Below, piece after piece: positions 43,610 through 51,795 of a DNA stretch of 64,000 bases. The notes beneath the pieces are model-generated. The model was not told the DNA's origin and did not search any database. It saw nothing but the letters and a program-made list of their open reading frames with translations. The DNA lies in assembly GCF_004923205.2 (NCBI RefSeq), contig NZ_SELD02000007.1, positions 1 through 64,000 of the forward strand. The letters are read 5' to 3'. This stretch comes from Paracoccus aeridis. Its GTDB lineage: Bacteria > Pseudomonadota > Alphaproteobacteria > Rhodobacterales > Rhodobacteraceae. Positions within the stretch are counted from its first letter, which is position 1. Every line of letters starts with the position of its first letter. Both the position numbers and the translations under genes were made by a program.

Positions 43610-44038
43610 TCACGCGACCGGCTGTTCTTCGGCCCCAGCGCCCTGCGCCGCGTCGCCCGCAACGAACCGGATCGCCACCCCGTTGATGCAGTAGCGCAGC
43701 CCGGTCGGCGGTGGGCCGTCCGGGAAGACGTGGCCGAGATGCGCATCGCACCGGTGGCAGCGGACCTCGGTGCGGACCATCCCGTGGCTGACGTCGCGGA
43801 CCTCGTCGATCCTGCCGCCCGCCCGCGAAAAGCTGGGCCAGCCGCAGTGGCTTTCGAACTTCTGGCTGCCGTCGAACAGCGTCTCGCCGCAGCAGGCGCA
43901 TATGTAGTGGCCGGGCTGGTCGGGGAAGCCCGGGTGGGAAAACGGCCGCTCGGTCCCGGACTGGCGGGTGACGCGGTAGGTTTCGGCGTCGAGCATGTCG
44001 CGCCACTCGGCATCGGTTCGCGTGATCTTCTCGGACAT
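43610..44038 (-). CDS. msrB: peptide-methionine (R)-S-oxide reductase
   Basis: A 142-aa repair enzyme that reduces Met-R-sulfoxide. The catalytic Cys117 is in RYCINGVAI. Zinc pairs are Cys47/Cys50 (CACC) and Cys94/Cys97 (CHRC). HCGWPSF and [14 protein letters not shown] are family motifs. There is a candidate recycling Cys at 65 in ESHCGW. No signal peptide, so it is cytoplasmic. ATG 44038 fits the family start, [12 protein letters not shown]. Confidence 0.95.
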   Translation of the reverse strand: MSEKITRTDAEWRDMLDAETYRVTRQSGTERPFSHPGFPDQPGHYICACCGETLFDGSQKFESHCGWPSFSRAGGRIDEVRDVSHGMVRTEVRCHRCDAHLGHVFPDGPPPTGLRYCINGVAIRFVAGDAAQGAGAEEQPVA

Positions 44039-44159
44039 CTGACATCTTTCCGTTGCTTGCCCATGCAAGATAGGATGGGCGCGACCTGGCACAAGTCGGG
44101 CCGTCACGATGGCCGCGCGGGCGAAGGCCGGCATGGCCGGGGCGAAAGGGCAGGGTGCG

Positions 44160-44930
44160 ATGCTGGCATTTCAGAAGGGGCGTTACCGCGTCCGCCTGGC
44201 CGCGGGCGACGACGACCTGCGCGCGGCGCAGCGGCTGCGCTGGCTTGCCTTCATCGGCAACCGCGTGCTGCCCGTGGCCGAGGACGGCGAGGCGGCGTCG
44301 GCGCTGGACACGGACGACCACGACGACCGCTGCCGCCACGTCCTGGTCGAGGACAGCCGCACCGGCGCGCTGGTCGCGTGCTTCCGCATCCTGCAGCTGG
44401 CGAACGGGACCGAGATCGGGGAAAGCTATTCCGCGCAGCACTACGACCTGTCGCGCCTGCGCGCATTTCCGGGCCCCATGGCCGAGATCGGGCGCTTCTG
44501 CATCCACCCCGAACACCACGATCCCGACATCCTGCGCGCGGCCTGGGCCGCGCTGACGCGCCACGTCGACGAAACCGGGGTGGAGCTTCTGTTCGGCTGC
44601 TCGTCCTTCATGGGCACCGACACCCACGGATACGAGGACAGCTTCGCCATGCTGCGGGAACGCCACATCGCCCCGCGCCGGTGGCTGCCGCGGGTGAAGG
44701 CGCCCGACGTGTTCCCGTTCGCCCGTCTGCTGCGGCGTCGCAAGCCCGACGCGCGCCGGGCGATGGCCGCGATGCCGCCCTTGCTGCGGACCTATCTCCT
44801 GATGGGCGGCTGGGTCAGCAACCACGCCGTCGTGGACCACCAGCTCGATACGCTCCACGTCTTCACCGGGCTGGAGATCCGGGCGATCCCGCCCGCGCGC
44901 GCCCGGCTGCTGCGCGCCGTGGCAGGCTGA
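44160..44930 (+). CDS. OlsB-like L-ornithine N-alpha-acyltransferase (GNAT)
   Basis: A 256-aa acyltransferase of the OlsB group, which uses 3-hydroxyacyl-ACP to acylate ornithine, the first step to ornithine lipids. Visible are [69 protein letters not shown] and [12 protein letters not shown]. No olsA is adjacent. ATG 44160 gives the usual family start; the frame continues to 44109. Ornithine-lipid synthesis is known in Rhodobacteraceae, but closely related GNAT acyltransferases make haemolysin-like lipoamino acids, so specificity is inferred. Confidence 0.78.
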   Translation: MLAFQKGRYRVRLAAGDDDLRAAQRLRWLAFIGNRVLPVAEDGEAASALDTDDHDDRCRHVLVEDSRTGALVACFRILQLANGTEIGESYSAQHYDLSRLRAFPGPMAEIGRFCIHPEHHDPDILRAAWAALTRHVDETGVELLFGCSSFMGTDTHGYEDSFAMLRERHIAPRRWLPRVKAPDVFPFARLLRRRKPDARRAMAAMPPLLRTYLLMGGWVSNHAVVDHQLDTLHVFTGLEIRAIPPARARLLRAVAG

Positions 44931-45002
44931 CGCCGCAGTTGCGCCCGGTTGCGCCCGCCGGCGCGCGGCCCTAGAACCCCGCCTTTCACCTGCGAGGCTG
45001 GC

Positions 45003-46130
45003 ATGGCGGGCTTTTCCTTCACCCTGAACGCGACCGACGGCAAGGCGCGCACCGGCGTCATCTCGACCCCGCGCGGTGACATCCGCACCCCTGCCTTCAT
45101 GCCCGTAGGCACCGCCGCGACCGTGAAGGCGATGCTGCCCGAGTCGGTCCGCGCGACCGGGGCCGACATCCTTCTGGGCAACACCTACCACCTGATGCTG
45201 CGCCCGGGCGCGGAGCGGGTCGCGCGGCTTGGCGGGCTCCACCGCTTCATGAACTGGGACCGGCCGATCCTCACCGACTCGGGCGGGTTCCAGGTGATGA
45301 GCCTCGCCGACCTGCGCAAGCTGACCGAGGAAGGCGTCACCTTCGCCAGCCATATCGACGGATCGCGCCACGTGCTGTCGCCGGAAACCAGCATGGAGAT
45401 CCAGCGCCTGCTCGGCTCGGACATCGTGATGGCCTTCGACGAATGCCCGGCGCTGCCCGCCACGCACGCGCGACAGGCCGAGGCGATGCGGCTGTCGATG
45501 CGGTGGGCGCAGCGGTCGCGCGACGCGTTCGGCGACCGGCCGGGCCACGCGCTGTTCGGGATCATGCAGGGCGGCGTCGAACGCGACCTGCGCGAGGAAT
45601 CCGCCGTCGCGCTTCGCGGCATCGGCTTCGACGGCTACGCTATCGGCGGCCTGGCCGTGGGCGAGGGGCAGGAGGCGATGTTCGGTGTCCTCGACTACGC
45701 CCCCGACCTGCTGCCCGAAGACAGGCCGCGCTACCTGATGGGCGTGGGCAAGCCAGACGACATCGTGGGCGCGGTGCTGCGCGGCGTCGACATGATGGAC
45801 TGCGTGCTGCCGTCGCGGTCGGGGCGCACCGGGCAGGCCTTCACCCGCCACGGCGTCGTCAACATCAAGAACGCGCGCCATGCCGACGACCCGCGCCCGC
45901 TCGATCCCGACTGCACCTGCCCCGCCTGCAGCGCCTACTCGCGCGGCTACCTGCACCACGTCTACCGCTCGGGCGAGATCATCGCCTCGATGCTGATGAC
46001 GTGGCACAACCTGCATTACTTCCAGGAGATCATGCAGGGCATGCGCGACGCGATCGCGGCGGGGACGCTGGCCGCGTGGGTCGACGGCTTCCACGCCGGA
46101 CGCGCCGCGGGTGACCTGCCGCCGCTCTGA
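45003..46130 (+). CDS. tgt: tRNA-guanine transglycosylase (queuine)
   Basis: A 375-aa TIM-barrel enzyme exchanging G34 for preQ1 in tRNA-Asp/Asn/His/Tyr. Visible are [49 protein letters not shown] (nucleophile/substrate Asp), [13 protein letters not shown], and the zinc site [17 protein letters not shown] with the late HNLHYF. The neighbouring tRNA-Asn (49.8 kb) is a substrate but not co-located functionally. Start ATG 45003 gives standard length. Confidence 0.96.
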   Translation: MAGFSFTLNATDGKARTGVISTPRGDIRTPAFMPVGTAATVKAMLPESVRATGADILLGNTYHLMLRPGAERVARLGGLHRFMNWDRPILTDSGGFQVMSLADLRKLTEEGVTFASHIDGSRHVLSPETSMEIQRLLGSDIVMAFDECPALPATHARQAEAMRLSMRWAQRSRDAFGDRPGHALFGIMQGGVERDLREESAVALRGIGFDGYAIGGLAVGEGQEAMFGVLDYAPDLLPEDRPRYLMGVGKPDDIVGAVLRGVDMMDCVLPSRSGRTGQAFTRHGVVNIKNARHADDPRPLDPDCTCPACSAYSRGYLHHVYRSGEIIASMLMTWHNLHYFQEIMQGMRDAIAAGTLAAWVDGFHAGRAAGDLPPL

Positions 46131-46252
46131 CGACCGGCTGTCGCGCGACTGCCACGCGGCGTGATCAAAATGCCGTGCGCGCTGGCGCAGCGGCGGGAGT
46201 TGGCCTACTGACCTCCGGGCAGGCGGACAAACCGCCGACGTGAAAGGCTTCC

Positions 46253-47449
46253 ATGGCGTCCCAGGACATCCGTACGATCACCACCACCGAGGAACTCGCC
46301 GACTTCTGCGCGCTCGCGAAGCAGCAGCCCTACGTGACGCTCGATACCGAGTTCCTGCGCGAGCGGACCTATTATTCAAAGCTGTGCCTGATCCAGATGG
46401 CGCTGCCGCCCGCGTCGGGCCCGAAGTCCGAGGGCGGCCCCGCCGTCCTGATCGACCCGCTGGTCGAAGGGCTTTCGCTCGAGCCGCTCTACGAGCTGTT
46501 CCGGCACACCGCGACGGTCAAGGTCTTCCACGCCGCCCGCCAGGATCTCGAGATCTTCTTCCACGACGCCGGCGTCTTCCCGGACCCGCTGTTCGACACC
46601 CAGGTCGCGGCGATGGTCTGCGGCTTTGGCGAGCAGGCGGGGTACGAGACGCTGGTCAAGCGGATCGCCAAGGCGCCGCTCGACAAGTCGTCGCGCTTCA
46701 CCGACTGGTCGCGCCGCCCGTTGTCGGACGCGCAGGCGGCCTATGCGCTGGCCGACGTGACCCACCTGCGCGCGATCTACGAGTTCCTGTCGGACAAGCT
46801 GGCCAAAACCGGCCGTGCCGGCTGGGTCGCGGAGGAGGCCGGCGTGCTGGTCGATCCCGAGACCTACATCACCCGCCCCGAGGAGGCGTGGGAACGTGTC
46901 CGCACGCGGTCGGGCTCGCCCCGGTTCCTCGCCGTGGTGCGCGAACTCGCGAAATTCCGGGAAAACTACGCGCAGGCCCGTGACGTGCCGCGCAGCCGCG
47001 TCTTCAAGGACGACGCGCTGATCGAGCTCGCCTCGACGAAGCCCGTGACCGACGAGGACCTCGGCCGCTCGCGCCTGCTGCTGCGCGAGGCGCGGCGCGG
47101 CGACGTCTCGCAGGGCATCCTTGCCGCCGTGAAGGCGGGGATGGAGGCGACGGACCTGCCGAAGCCCCCCGTCGAGGTCGAGGGCAAGCCCGGCAACGCG
47201 GCACTGTCAGAGCTGCTGCGGGTGCTTCTGAAGGCCAAGGCCGACGCGGCCGACGTCGCGCCGCGCCTGATCGCCTCGTCGGCCGATCTCGATGCGATCG
47301 CATCCGGCGCGCGCGACCTTCCCGCGCTCAGCGGCTGGCGGGCCGAGGTATTTGGGAACGACGCGATTCGCCTGACCCAGGGCAGGATCGCGCTGTCGGC
47401 CTCAGGTGGGTCGATCCGCGTCGTGCCGCTGGACGACGGGCGCGGCTGA
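46253..47449 (+). CDS. rnd: ribonuclease D
   Basis: A 398-aa 3'-5' exoribonuclease of the DEDD superfamily, for tRNA and stable-RNA 3' maturation. Exo I is VTLDTEFLRERTYYSKLCLIQ (Asp and Glu), Exo II is VFHAARQDLEIFF, and Exo III is AYALADVTHLRAIYE with Tyr and Asp. An HRDC-like region follows at about residues 210-290 (RFLAVVRELAKFRENYAQARDVPRSRVFKDDALIELA). It lies 122 bp after tgt. Confidence 0.95.
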   Translation: MASQDIRTITTTEELADFCALAKQQPYVTLDTEFLRERTYYSKLCLIQMALPPASGPKSEGGPAVLIDPLVEGLSLEPLYELFRHTATVKVFHAARQDLEIFFHDAGVFPDPLFDTQVAAMVCGFGEQAGYETLVKRIAKAPLDKSSRFTDWSRRPLSDAQAAYALADVTHLRAIYEFLSDKLAKTGRAGWVAEEAGVLVDPETYITRPEEAWERVRTRSGSPRFLAVVRELAKFRENYAQARDVPRSRVFKDDALIELASTKPVTDEDLGRSRLLLREARRGDVSQGILAAVKAGMEATDLPKPPVEVEGKPGNAALSELLRVLLKAKADAADVAPRLIASSADLDAIASGARDLPALSGWRAEVFGNDAIRLTQGRIALSASGGSIRVVPLDDGRG

Positions 47450-47485
47450 CCCGCAAGCCCGCGCCGTTCCCGCGCGCGGCGGCGC

Positions 47486-48835
47486 TCAGCGAGGGATCAC
47501 GATCTCTGCCCGCAGGCCCTTGGAACGCACCGCATCGACCAGCCGCAGCTGCCCGCCATGGGCGCGGGCCACGTCGGCGGCGATCGACAGGCCCAGACCC
47601 ATCCCCCCGCCCCGGTCCTGGTTCCGGGCCGGGTCGAGCCGCGTGAACGGGCGGATCGCCTCGTCCCGCCGAGCGGCGGGGATGCCGGGGCCGTCATCCT
47701 CGACCGAAATGCGGAAGCTGCGGGGGCCGATCGCGGCCTCCACCTCGGCCCGCGATCCGTAGCGGACGGCGTTGCCGATCAGGTTCTCGACCGCGCGGCG
47801 CAGCATGTCGGCGCGGAAGGTGACCTCGGCGCGCGCGTCGCCCTGCAGCGCGCGTAGGGTGACGTTCTGGCCCGCGCGGTGGGCATCGGCCACTACCGCC
47901 GTGACGAACGGCAGCGCCGGCTGGGACTGCGCCGGCGCATCCCGCGCGGCATCGCGGGCGTGGCCGAGAAACGCGTCCACAAGGTTCTTCAGTTCGGTCA
48001 CGTCGCGTTCCATGTCCGCGATCTCGCCCGGCTCCGGCGGCATGTCCGGCGACAGCATCGACAGCCCAAGCTTCAGGCGCGTCAGCGGGGTCCGCAGGTC
48101 GTGGCCCACGCCCGACAGCATCAGCGCCCGCTGCTCGTTCTGCCGCTCGATCCGGTTGCGCATGTCGAGGAACGCCGCCCCCGCGCTGCGCACCTCGAGC
48201 GCGCCTGCCGGGCGGTAGGGCTCGATCCGGCCGCGCCCGAACGCTTCCGCCGCGCGGGCGAGCCGCTGGATCGGACGCAGCTGGTTGCGCAGGAAGACCG
48301 CCGCGATCCCCGTCATCAGCAGCGACGTGCCCAGCAGCAGGACCAGCAGCTGGTGCGGGTTCGAGGCGCTGACGCGCTTGCGCGGAAACTCCATCATGAG
48401 CGGGGGCACCGGCGGCGCGGCATCGGGCGCCCCCCCAAGCGACACCCGCACCCGGCGCAGGTCGGACAGATCCACCCCGGTGACGCCCGGCAGCTGTTCG
48501 TGCAGCCGGGAGATGACCACGCGGCCGGAAAAGTCGATGAAGGTCCGCCGGTCGGGCAGGGGCGCGGCGGGGACCGACAGGTCGATCCCCAGCGGGCCCG
48601 CCACCTCGTCCGCGGAGGCCAGCTCGGCGGGCGAGCGGCTGCCGGCAAGGTCCGAGACGAGCGCCAGTTCCAGCACCATGCCGTCGGTCATCTGCCGGGT
48701 CACGTCCTCGAAGTGCCGCTGCAGGAACATGATCGTCACGACCAGCGACACGACGACCACGGGCAGGAACAGGATCAGCGCCGCCCGCCCGTAAAGCCGG
48801 TTCGGCATCATCTGCTTGAGCCAGCTGAAATCCAT
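47486..48835 (-). CDS. sensor histidine kinase, EnvZ-like
   Basis: A 449-aa inner-membrane sensor. TM1 is at about residues 18-38 (ALILFLPVVVVSLVVTIMFL), a periplasmic domain of about 120 residues follows, and TM2 is around 166-186 (HQLLVLLLGTSLLMTGIAAVFL). A HAMP domain precedes the H-box, SGVGHDLRTPLTRLKL (phospho-His about 243). N-box is ENLIGNAVRYG, G1 DDGPGIP and G2 GMGLGLSIAADVARAHGG. EnvZ-like kinases sense osmolarity or envelope state. No response regulator gene is adjacent, so its partner is encoded elsewhere. It lies tail to tail with rnd and head to head with the MBL gene, 34 bp apart. Confidence 0.9.
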   Translation of the reverse strand: MDFSWLKQMMPNRLYGRAALILFLPVVVVSLVVTIMFLQRHFEDVTRQMTDGMVLELALVSDLAGSRSPAELASADEVAGPLGIDLSVPAAPLPDRRTFIDFSGRVVISRLHEQLPGVTGVDLSDLRRVRVSLGGAPDAAPPVPPLMMEFPRKRVSASNPHQLLVLLLGTSLLMTGIAAVFLRNQLRPIQRLARAAEAFGRGRIEPYRPAGALEVRSAGAAFLDMRNRIERQNEQRALMLSGVGHDLRTPLTRLKLGLSMLSPDMPPEPGEIADMERDVTELKNLVDAFLGHARDAARDAPAQSQPALPFVTAVVADAHRAGQNVTLRALQGDARAEVTFRADMLRRAVENLIGNAVRYGSRAEVEAAIGPRSFRISVEDDGPGIPAARRDEAIRPFTRLDPARNQDRGGGMGLGLSIAADVARAHGGQLRLVDAVRSKGLRAEIVIPR

Positions 48836-48869
48836 GGAAACCCCTTCCGCAGGCCGCTAGCCTAGTCGG

Positions 48870-49733
48870 ATGATCGATGCGGTGAAAGAGCGGGTGGTCC
48901 TCGCGCCCAACCCCTCGGCCCTGACCGGGCCGGGAACCAACAGCTTCCTTCTGGGGACCCGCCAGGTCGCGGTGATCGACCCCGGCCCCGACATCCCGTC
49001 CCATCTCGACGCGATCGTAGCGGCCGCCGGGGGCGCGGACCGCATCAGCCACATCCTCGTCACCCACGCGCATCTGGACCACAGCGGCGGCGTTCGGCGG
49101 CTCGCCCGGATGACGGGGGCGCCGGTGCTCGCCTTCGGAGACGCGGCGGCGGGCCGGTCCGCGCTGATGGCGCGGCTGGCGGGGCAGGGACTTCAGGGCG
49201 GCGAGGGCGTCGACCGCGACTTCGCGCCCGACATCGTCCTGGCCGACGGGGCGGTGGTCGAGACGGACGAATGGACCCTGAAGGCCATCCACACGCCCGG
49301 CCACATGGGCAACCACCTGAGCTTCGCCTGCGGCGACACGATCTTCTGCGGCGACGTCGTGATGGCCTGGTCGACGACGCTGATTTCCCCGCCCGAAGGC
49401 GACTTGGCCGACTTCTTCCGCAGCCTGGACCGGCTGGCCGCGCGGGAAGCCCGGCGCCTTGTGCCCGCGCACGGCCCCGCCGTGACCGACGTGCCCGCCC
49501 GCCTGGCCGAGCTCGCCGCGCACCGCCGCGCCCGCACCGGCCAGATCATGGCGGCGCTGCAACAGGCGCCGGGCGACGCCGCCGCGCTCGCCGCGCGCAT
49601 CTATGACGTCCCGGCCGAGTTGCTGCCGGCGGCCGCCCGCAACGTGCTCGCCCACCTGGTGGCGCTGCACGAACTGGGCGCCGTCCGCCCCGACGACGCG
49701 CGCCTGCCCGAGGCGACCTGGCACCCGGGCTGA
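48870..49733 (+). CDS. MBL-fold metallo-hydrolase, LACTB2-like
   Basis: A 287-aa protein with metal motif VTHAHLDHSGG (His about residues 69-74), then HTPGHMGNHLSF, FCGDVVMAW and LVPAHGP. The N-terminus NPSALTGPGTNSFLLG and the C-terminal winged-helix-like tail (ARIYDVPAELLPAAARNVLAHLVALHELGAV) are typical of LACTB2/beta-lactamase-like proteins, some of which are RNA endonucleases. The function in bacteria is not established. It ends 80 bp before tRNA-Asn, the integration site of the element. Confidence 0.85.
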   Translation: MIDAVKERVVLAPNPSALTGPGTNSFLLGTRQVAVIDPGPDIPSHLDAIVAAAGGADRISHILVTHAHLDHSGGVRRLARMTGAPVLAFGDAAAGRSALMARLAGQGLQGGEGVDRDFAPDIVLADGAVVETDEWTLKAIHTPGHMGNHLSFACGDTIFCGDVVMAWSTTLISPPEGDLADFFRSLDRLAAREARRLVPAHGPAVTDVPARLAELAAHRRARTGQIMAALQQAPGDAAALAARIYDVPAELLPAAARNVLAHLVALHELGAVRPDDARLPEATWHPG

Positions 49734-49812
49734 CCCCGGGCAATCACCCGACAGATTTTTGTCGCATGGCACTGGACGCCCCCGAAACCCGGTGCTACAT
49801 CGCCCCCCGTGT

Positions 49813-49887
49813 TCCGGCGTAGCTCAGCGGTAGAGCAGTTGACTGTTAATCAATTGGTCGTAGGTTCGATCCCTACCGCCGGAGCCA
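49813..49887 (+). tRNA. tRNA-Asn (GTT anticodon), integration target
   Basis: It starts TCCGGCGTAGCTCAGCGG. The anticodon loop CTGTTAA gives GTT; the T-arm GTAGG-TTCGATC-CCTAC and acceptor CGCCGGA-G-CCA (49885-49887) pair fully. The gene is intact because the element brings a copy of the 3' half. From 49843 on, the sequence repeats exactly at 60144-60190, which shows integration in the anticodon-loop-to-3'-end segment typical of tyrosine integrases. Confidence 0.97.
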
Positions 49888-49889
49888 AA
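49843..49889 (+). repeat. attL, 47-bp direct repeat inside tRNA-Asn
   Basis: It begins at the anticodon stem base (CTGTTAATCAATTGG) and ends with GAGCCAAA. It is identical to 60144-60190 over 47 bp, with the first mismatches at 49842 (A versus G) and 49890 (A versus T). It is the left copy of the attachment core. Confidence 0.95.
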
Positions 49890-49953
49890 ATACCTCGCTA
49901 TATCAAGCAGCTGAGCGGCCGCTCGCGAGGTTCTATTCATGACGCGCTGATGC

Positions 49954-49972
49954 TTGTCACCGGATTTGTCAC
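49954..49972 (+). repeat. left arm-type repeat, candidate integrase binding site
   Basis: TTGTCACCGGATTTGTCAC, containing two TTGTCAC units 12 bp apart. The same 19 bp occurs at 59982-60000, next to the integrase gene, and a third partial copy at 60103. Copies at both ends of the element and nowhere else that I noticed suit arm-type sites. Confidence 0.7.
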
Positions 49973-49978
49973 ACGGTG

Positions 49979-50482
49979 ATGGATAAGGGTGATGTTGCAA
50001 TTCTGATCTCGCTGGTGAGCGCCTTGTTCGCCGCGTGGCAGGGCTACAGCGGGCACGTCGTGGCTCGGCTTACCCGAGAGGGGATGAAGCGGAAACCGCC
50101 CGTCTTTGAGGTCCAAGCGGACGCTATGTCCTCTCATCCCGGTTGGGTTAGCATCGTTGTGACGGCGCGAAACTTCGAGCCGATAGCAGTGCGGGTCGTG
50201 CGCTATCGGTACACAGGTAGATCCGCTCTCCTCCTACCTCATGACGCGGCATTTGACGGACCTGATTACGATCCGCAGCTTAAGCACCAACTGCCCGTTG
50301 CCGAGGCGCGTCGGTGCATAAGCGAAAGCAGAACCATCGGGGCCGCGGGCGAGCAAGCGATCAGATCCGAAGCGCCACATCTCCCCCGGCCTACCATGTA
50401 CCTTCGGCTCTATGCTCACGGACCATTCGATCCGAACCGGCTAAAGGTAGATTGGCAGTGGGCCGACGGGGGCAACTCGTAG
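49979..50482 (+). CDS. unknown membrane-anchored protein, left-end cargo gene
   Basis: A 167-aa protein (168 if the GTG at 49976 is used). One N-terminal hydrophobic segment (VAILISLVSALFAAWQGY) would anchor a soluble domain: KPPVFEVQADAMSSHPGWVSIVVTARNFEPIAVRVVRYRYTGRSALLLP, of a beta-rich look, and a C-terminal MYLRLYAHGPFDPNRLKVDWQW. No family recognised. It is the only gene of the element on the plus strand, sits at the edge and has visibly lower GC. That is the usual place for cargo such as defence or exclusion genes. A cargo role is inference. Confidence 0.55.
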   Translation: MDKGDVAILISLVSALFAAWQGYSGHVVARLTREGMKRKPPVFEVQADAMSSHPGWVSIVVTARNFEPIAVRVVRYRYTGRSALLLPHDAAFDGPDYDPQLKHQLPVAEARRCISESRTIGAAGEQAIRSEAPHLPRPTMYLRLYAHGPFDPNRLKVDWQWADGGNS

Positions 50483-50607
50483 GTCCACTTGGCTGCAACA
50501 GAAAACCCCAAGCTGAAGAAAGCGAAGGCGATCGCTAGGGTTGAGACAAGATATCGACGATCATCGGCGTGCATACAGCGCCTCTGCTTGGTAAGTTGCT
50601 TGCTCAT
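50416..50607 (-). CDS. small membrane ORF coupled to terS
   Basis: A 63-aa ORF whose ATG overlaps the terS stop (ATGA, 50604-50607). It has one hydrophobic segment (YLVSTLAIAFAFFSLGFSVAAKW) after a basic, Cys-containing N-terminus. The 3' part overlaps the end of the opposing cargo gene by about 67 bp. One-helix membrane proteins at the end of a packaging module can be holin- or exclusion-like, but there is no motif to support it. The coupling is the main evidence that it is real. Confidence 0.4.
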   Translation of the reverse strand: MSKQLTKQRRCMHADDRRYLVSTLAIAFAFFSLGFSVAAKWTYELPPSAHCQSTFSRFGSNGP

Positions 50608-50996
50608 GCTCGGTCGAATGTGGCGAACGGATCGTCACCGTTATCGTCCGCCCCAATGGCGACGCGCGCCCTATCAATCGGCGTTGCGCCCAAGCTGATC
50701 AGCGCGCTTCGATACGCGCCCAGCATTGCCGCCGTGACCTCGCCCCCGCTGTCCGCCAGGCGCCCCCGTAGCTCGCACGCAAGCTCCACGATCGGGCGAT
50801 CCTCATGCACCAACCACGGCAACTCGGCCGCGAACTCACGCCACGCTGTCCGCGCAGCGCCCGACAGGTAGGTCGGCGCCCGCCCGATCGAGCGACCGCT
50901 TAGGACCGGGCCGGATCGTCCGCGATACCGTTGAGGATTCTTGCGGTCGGCGCCGGTCAGGATGGCTTTCGCAAGCGGTGTGCGGGCGCGTGGCAT
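50604..50996 (-). CDS. terS: phage terminase small subunit, P27-like
   Basis: A 130-aa protein with the layout of P27-family small terminases. The basic start PRARTPLAKAILTGADRKNPQRYRGR is followed by APTYLSGAARTAWREFAAELPWLVHEDRPIVELACELRGRL and the C-terminal LISLGATPIDRARV. TerS recognises the packaging site and, in satellites, redirects the helper's large terminase to satellite DNA. No large subunit gene is present in the element. It is followed by the coupled 63-aa membrane ORF. Confidence 0.8.
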   Translation of the reverse strand: MPRARTPLAKAILTGADRKNPQRYRGRSGPVLSGRSIGRAPTYLSGAARTAWREFAAELPWLVHEDRPIVELACELRGRLADSGGEVTAAMLGAYRSALISLGATPIDRARVAIGADDNGDDPFATFDRA

Positions 50997-51089
50997 GGGT
51001 CAGTCCCAATTCCTGAATTGTGGATGCGTGCAGAAGTTGAGGCCGCCGGTCCTGCCGTCGATGGCGCCCTGGTCGCAATCGCCCCCCCG

Positions 51090-51395
51090 TCACGGCAGCA
51101 GCTGCGCGTCGGTGTTGCACAGCAGGTCGTTCGCCCAAGCGCTCACGCGCGCGGCCAGCGTGACTGCTTCATCTCGGGAAGCGGCCGACTCAGCCGCCCT
51201 GACAGCCCCAGCGTATGTGTCCAGGTTGATAGCAACTTCGCTCATCACCTGGTTAGGGAAGGTCTTGGCGCGCTCGTAGACTTCGGCAAGGGGTTTGCCC
51301 GCAGCTCCTGCTTCGTGGCATCGCCGGCCGAAGTCCGCGGCGACAACTTCGAAGCAAACCGCAAGCGCGCGAGTCTGGGCTGACATTTCATCCAT
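51090..51395 (-). CDS. unknown 101-aa protein in the capsid module
   Basis: Starts MDEMSAQTRALAVCFEVVAADFGRRCHEAGAAG and is predicted largely helical, ending TLAARVSAWANDLLCNTDAQLLP. No motif recognised. ATG 51395 overlaps the end of the upstream 135-aa gene by 8 bp; the frame is open to 51494 without supporting start signals. Its place between the capsid gene and terS suggests a structural or assembly role (inference). Confidence 0.55.
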   Translation of the reverse strand: MDEMSAQTRALAVCFEVVAADFGRRCHEAGAAGKPLAEVYERAKTFPNQVMSEVAINLDTYAGAVRAAESAASRDEAVTLAARVSAWANDLLCNTDAQLLP

Positions 51396-51795
51396 CGGAC
51401 CCGCCTTCCATTTTTCTGATGCGAAGCTCCGTCTCGGCCACCAGCGTCGCCAGTCTAGCGGTGCGTGCTTCCAGATCAGCGAACAGGTTGGCAAGTGTCG
51501 TGATCTCGTCCAGCATCTCGCGCCTTAGTTCGCGGGCAATCCCGCCGAGCATTGCCACAACCTGCGCGTCGGTCATCGCCAGTAGCGAATTGCGGTAGAC
51601 TGGCACAGTCGCCCGAGTGGGTCCGGCGCTCACTTCCGCTTCTGCGCGCTTGCGCTCCTGCCATTGCTCGAAGGACTCGTTGGGTTCACCTGCGGGCCGA
51701 TGCAGCTCGCCTTGGGCGCGCGGCGTGTTCAACGTGTGCTCCACCCTCGCCAGGACCGACTCGGCCCTTTGGCGGGCGGCTGTCGGGGTCACCAT
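51388..51795 (-). CDS. coiled-coil protein after capsid gene; possible scaffold
   Basis: A 135-aa protein with an N-terminal charged helix (ARQRAESVLARVEHTL) and a C-terminal heptad-rich stretch (MLDEITTLANLFADLEARTARLATLVAETELRIRKMEGG). It overlaps the capsid stop by 7 bp (ATGGTGA). The capsid protein lacks the long N-terminal delta/scaffold segment of HK97 gp5, so a separate coiled-coil scaffold is a reasonable but untested idea. No family recognised. Confidence 0.6.
   Translation of the reverse strand: MVTPTAARQRAESVLARVEHTLNTPRAQGELHRPAGEPNESFEQWQERKRAEAEVSAGPTRATVPVYRNSLLAMTDAQVVAMLGGIARELRREMLDEITTLANLFADLEARTARLATLVAETELRIRKMEGGSDG

Noticed and set aside
43317..46094. A 925-aa minus-strand ORF antisense to the BamE-like, olsB-like and tgt genes
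   Set aside because: It has no recognisable domain and lies over tgt, which has all its motifs on the plus strand.
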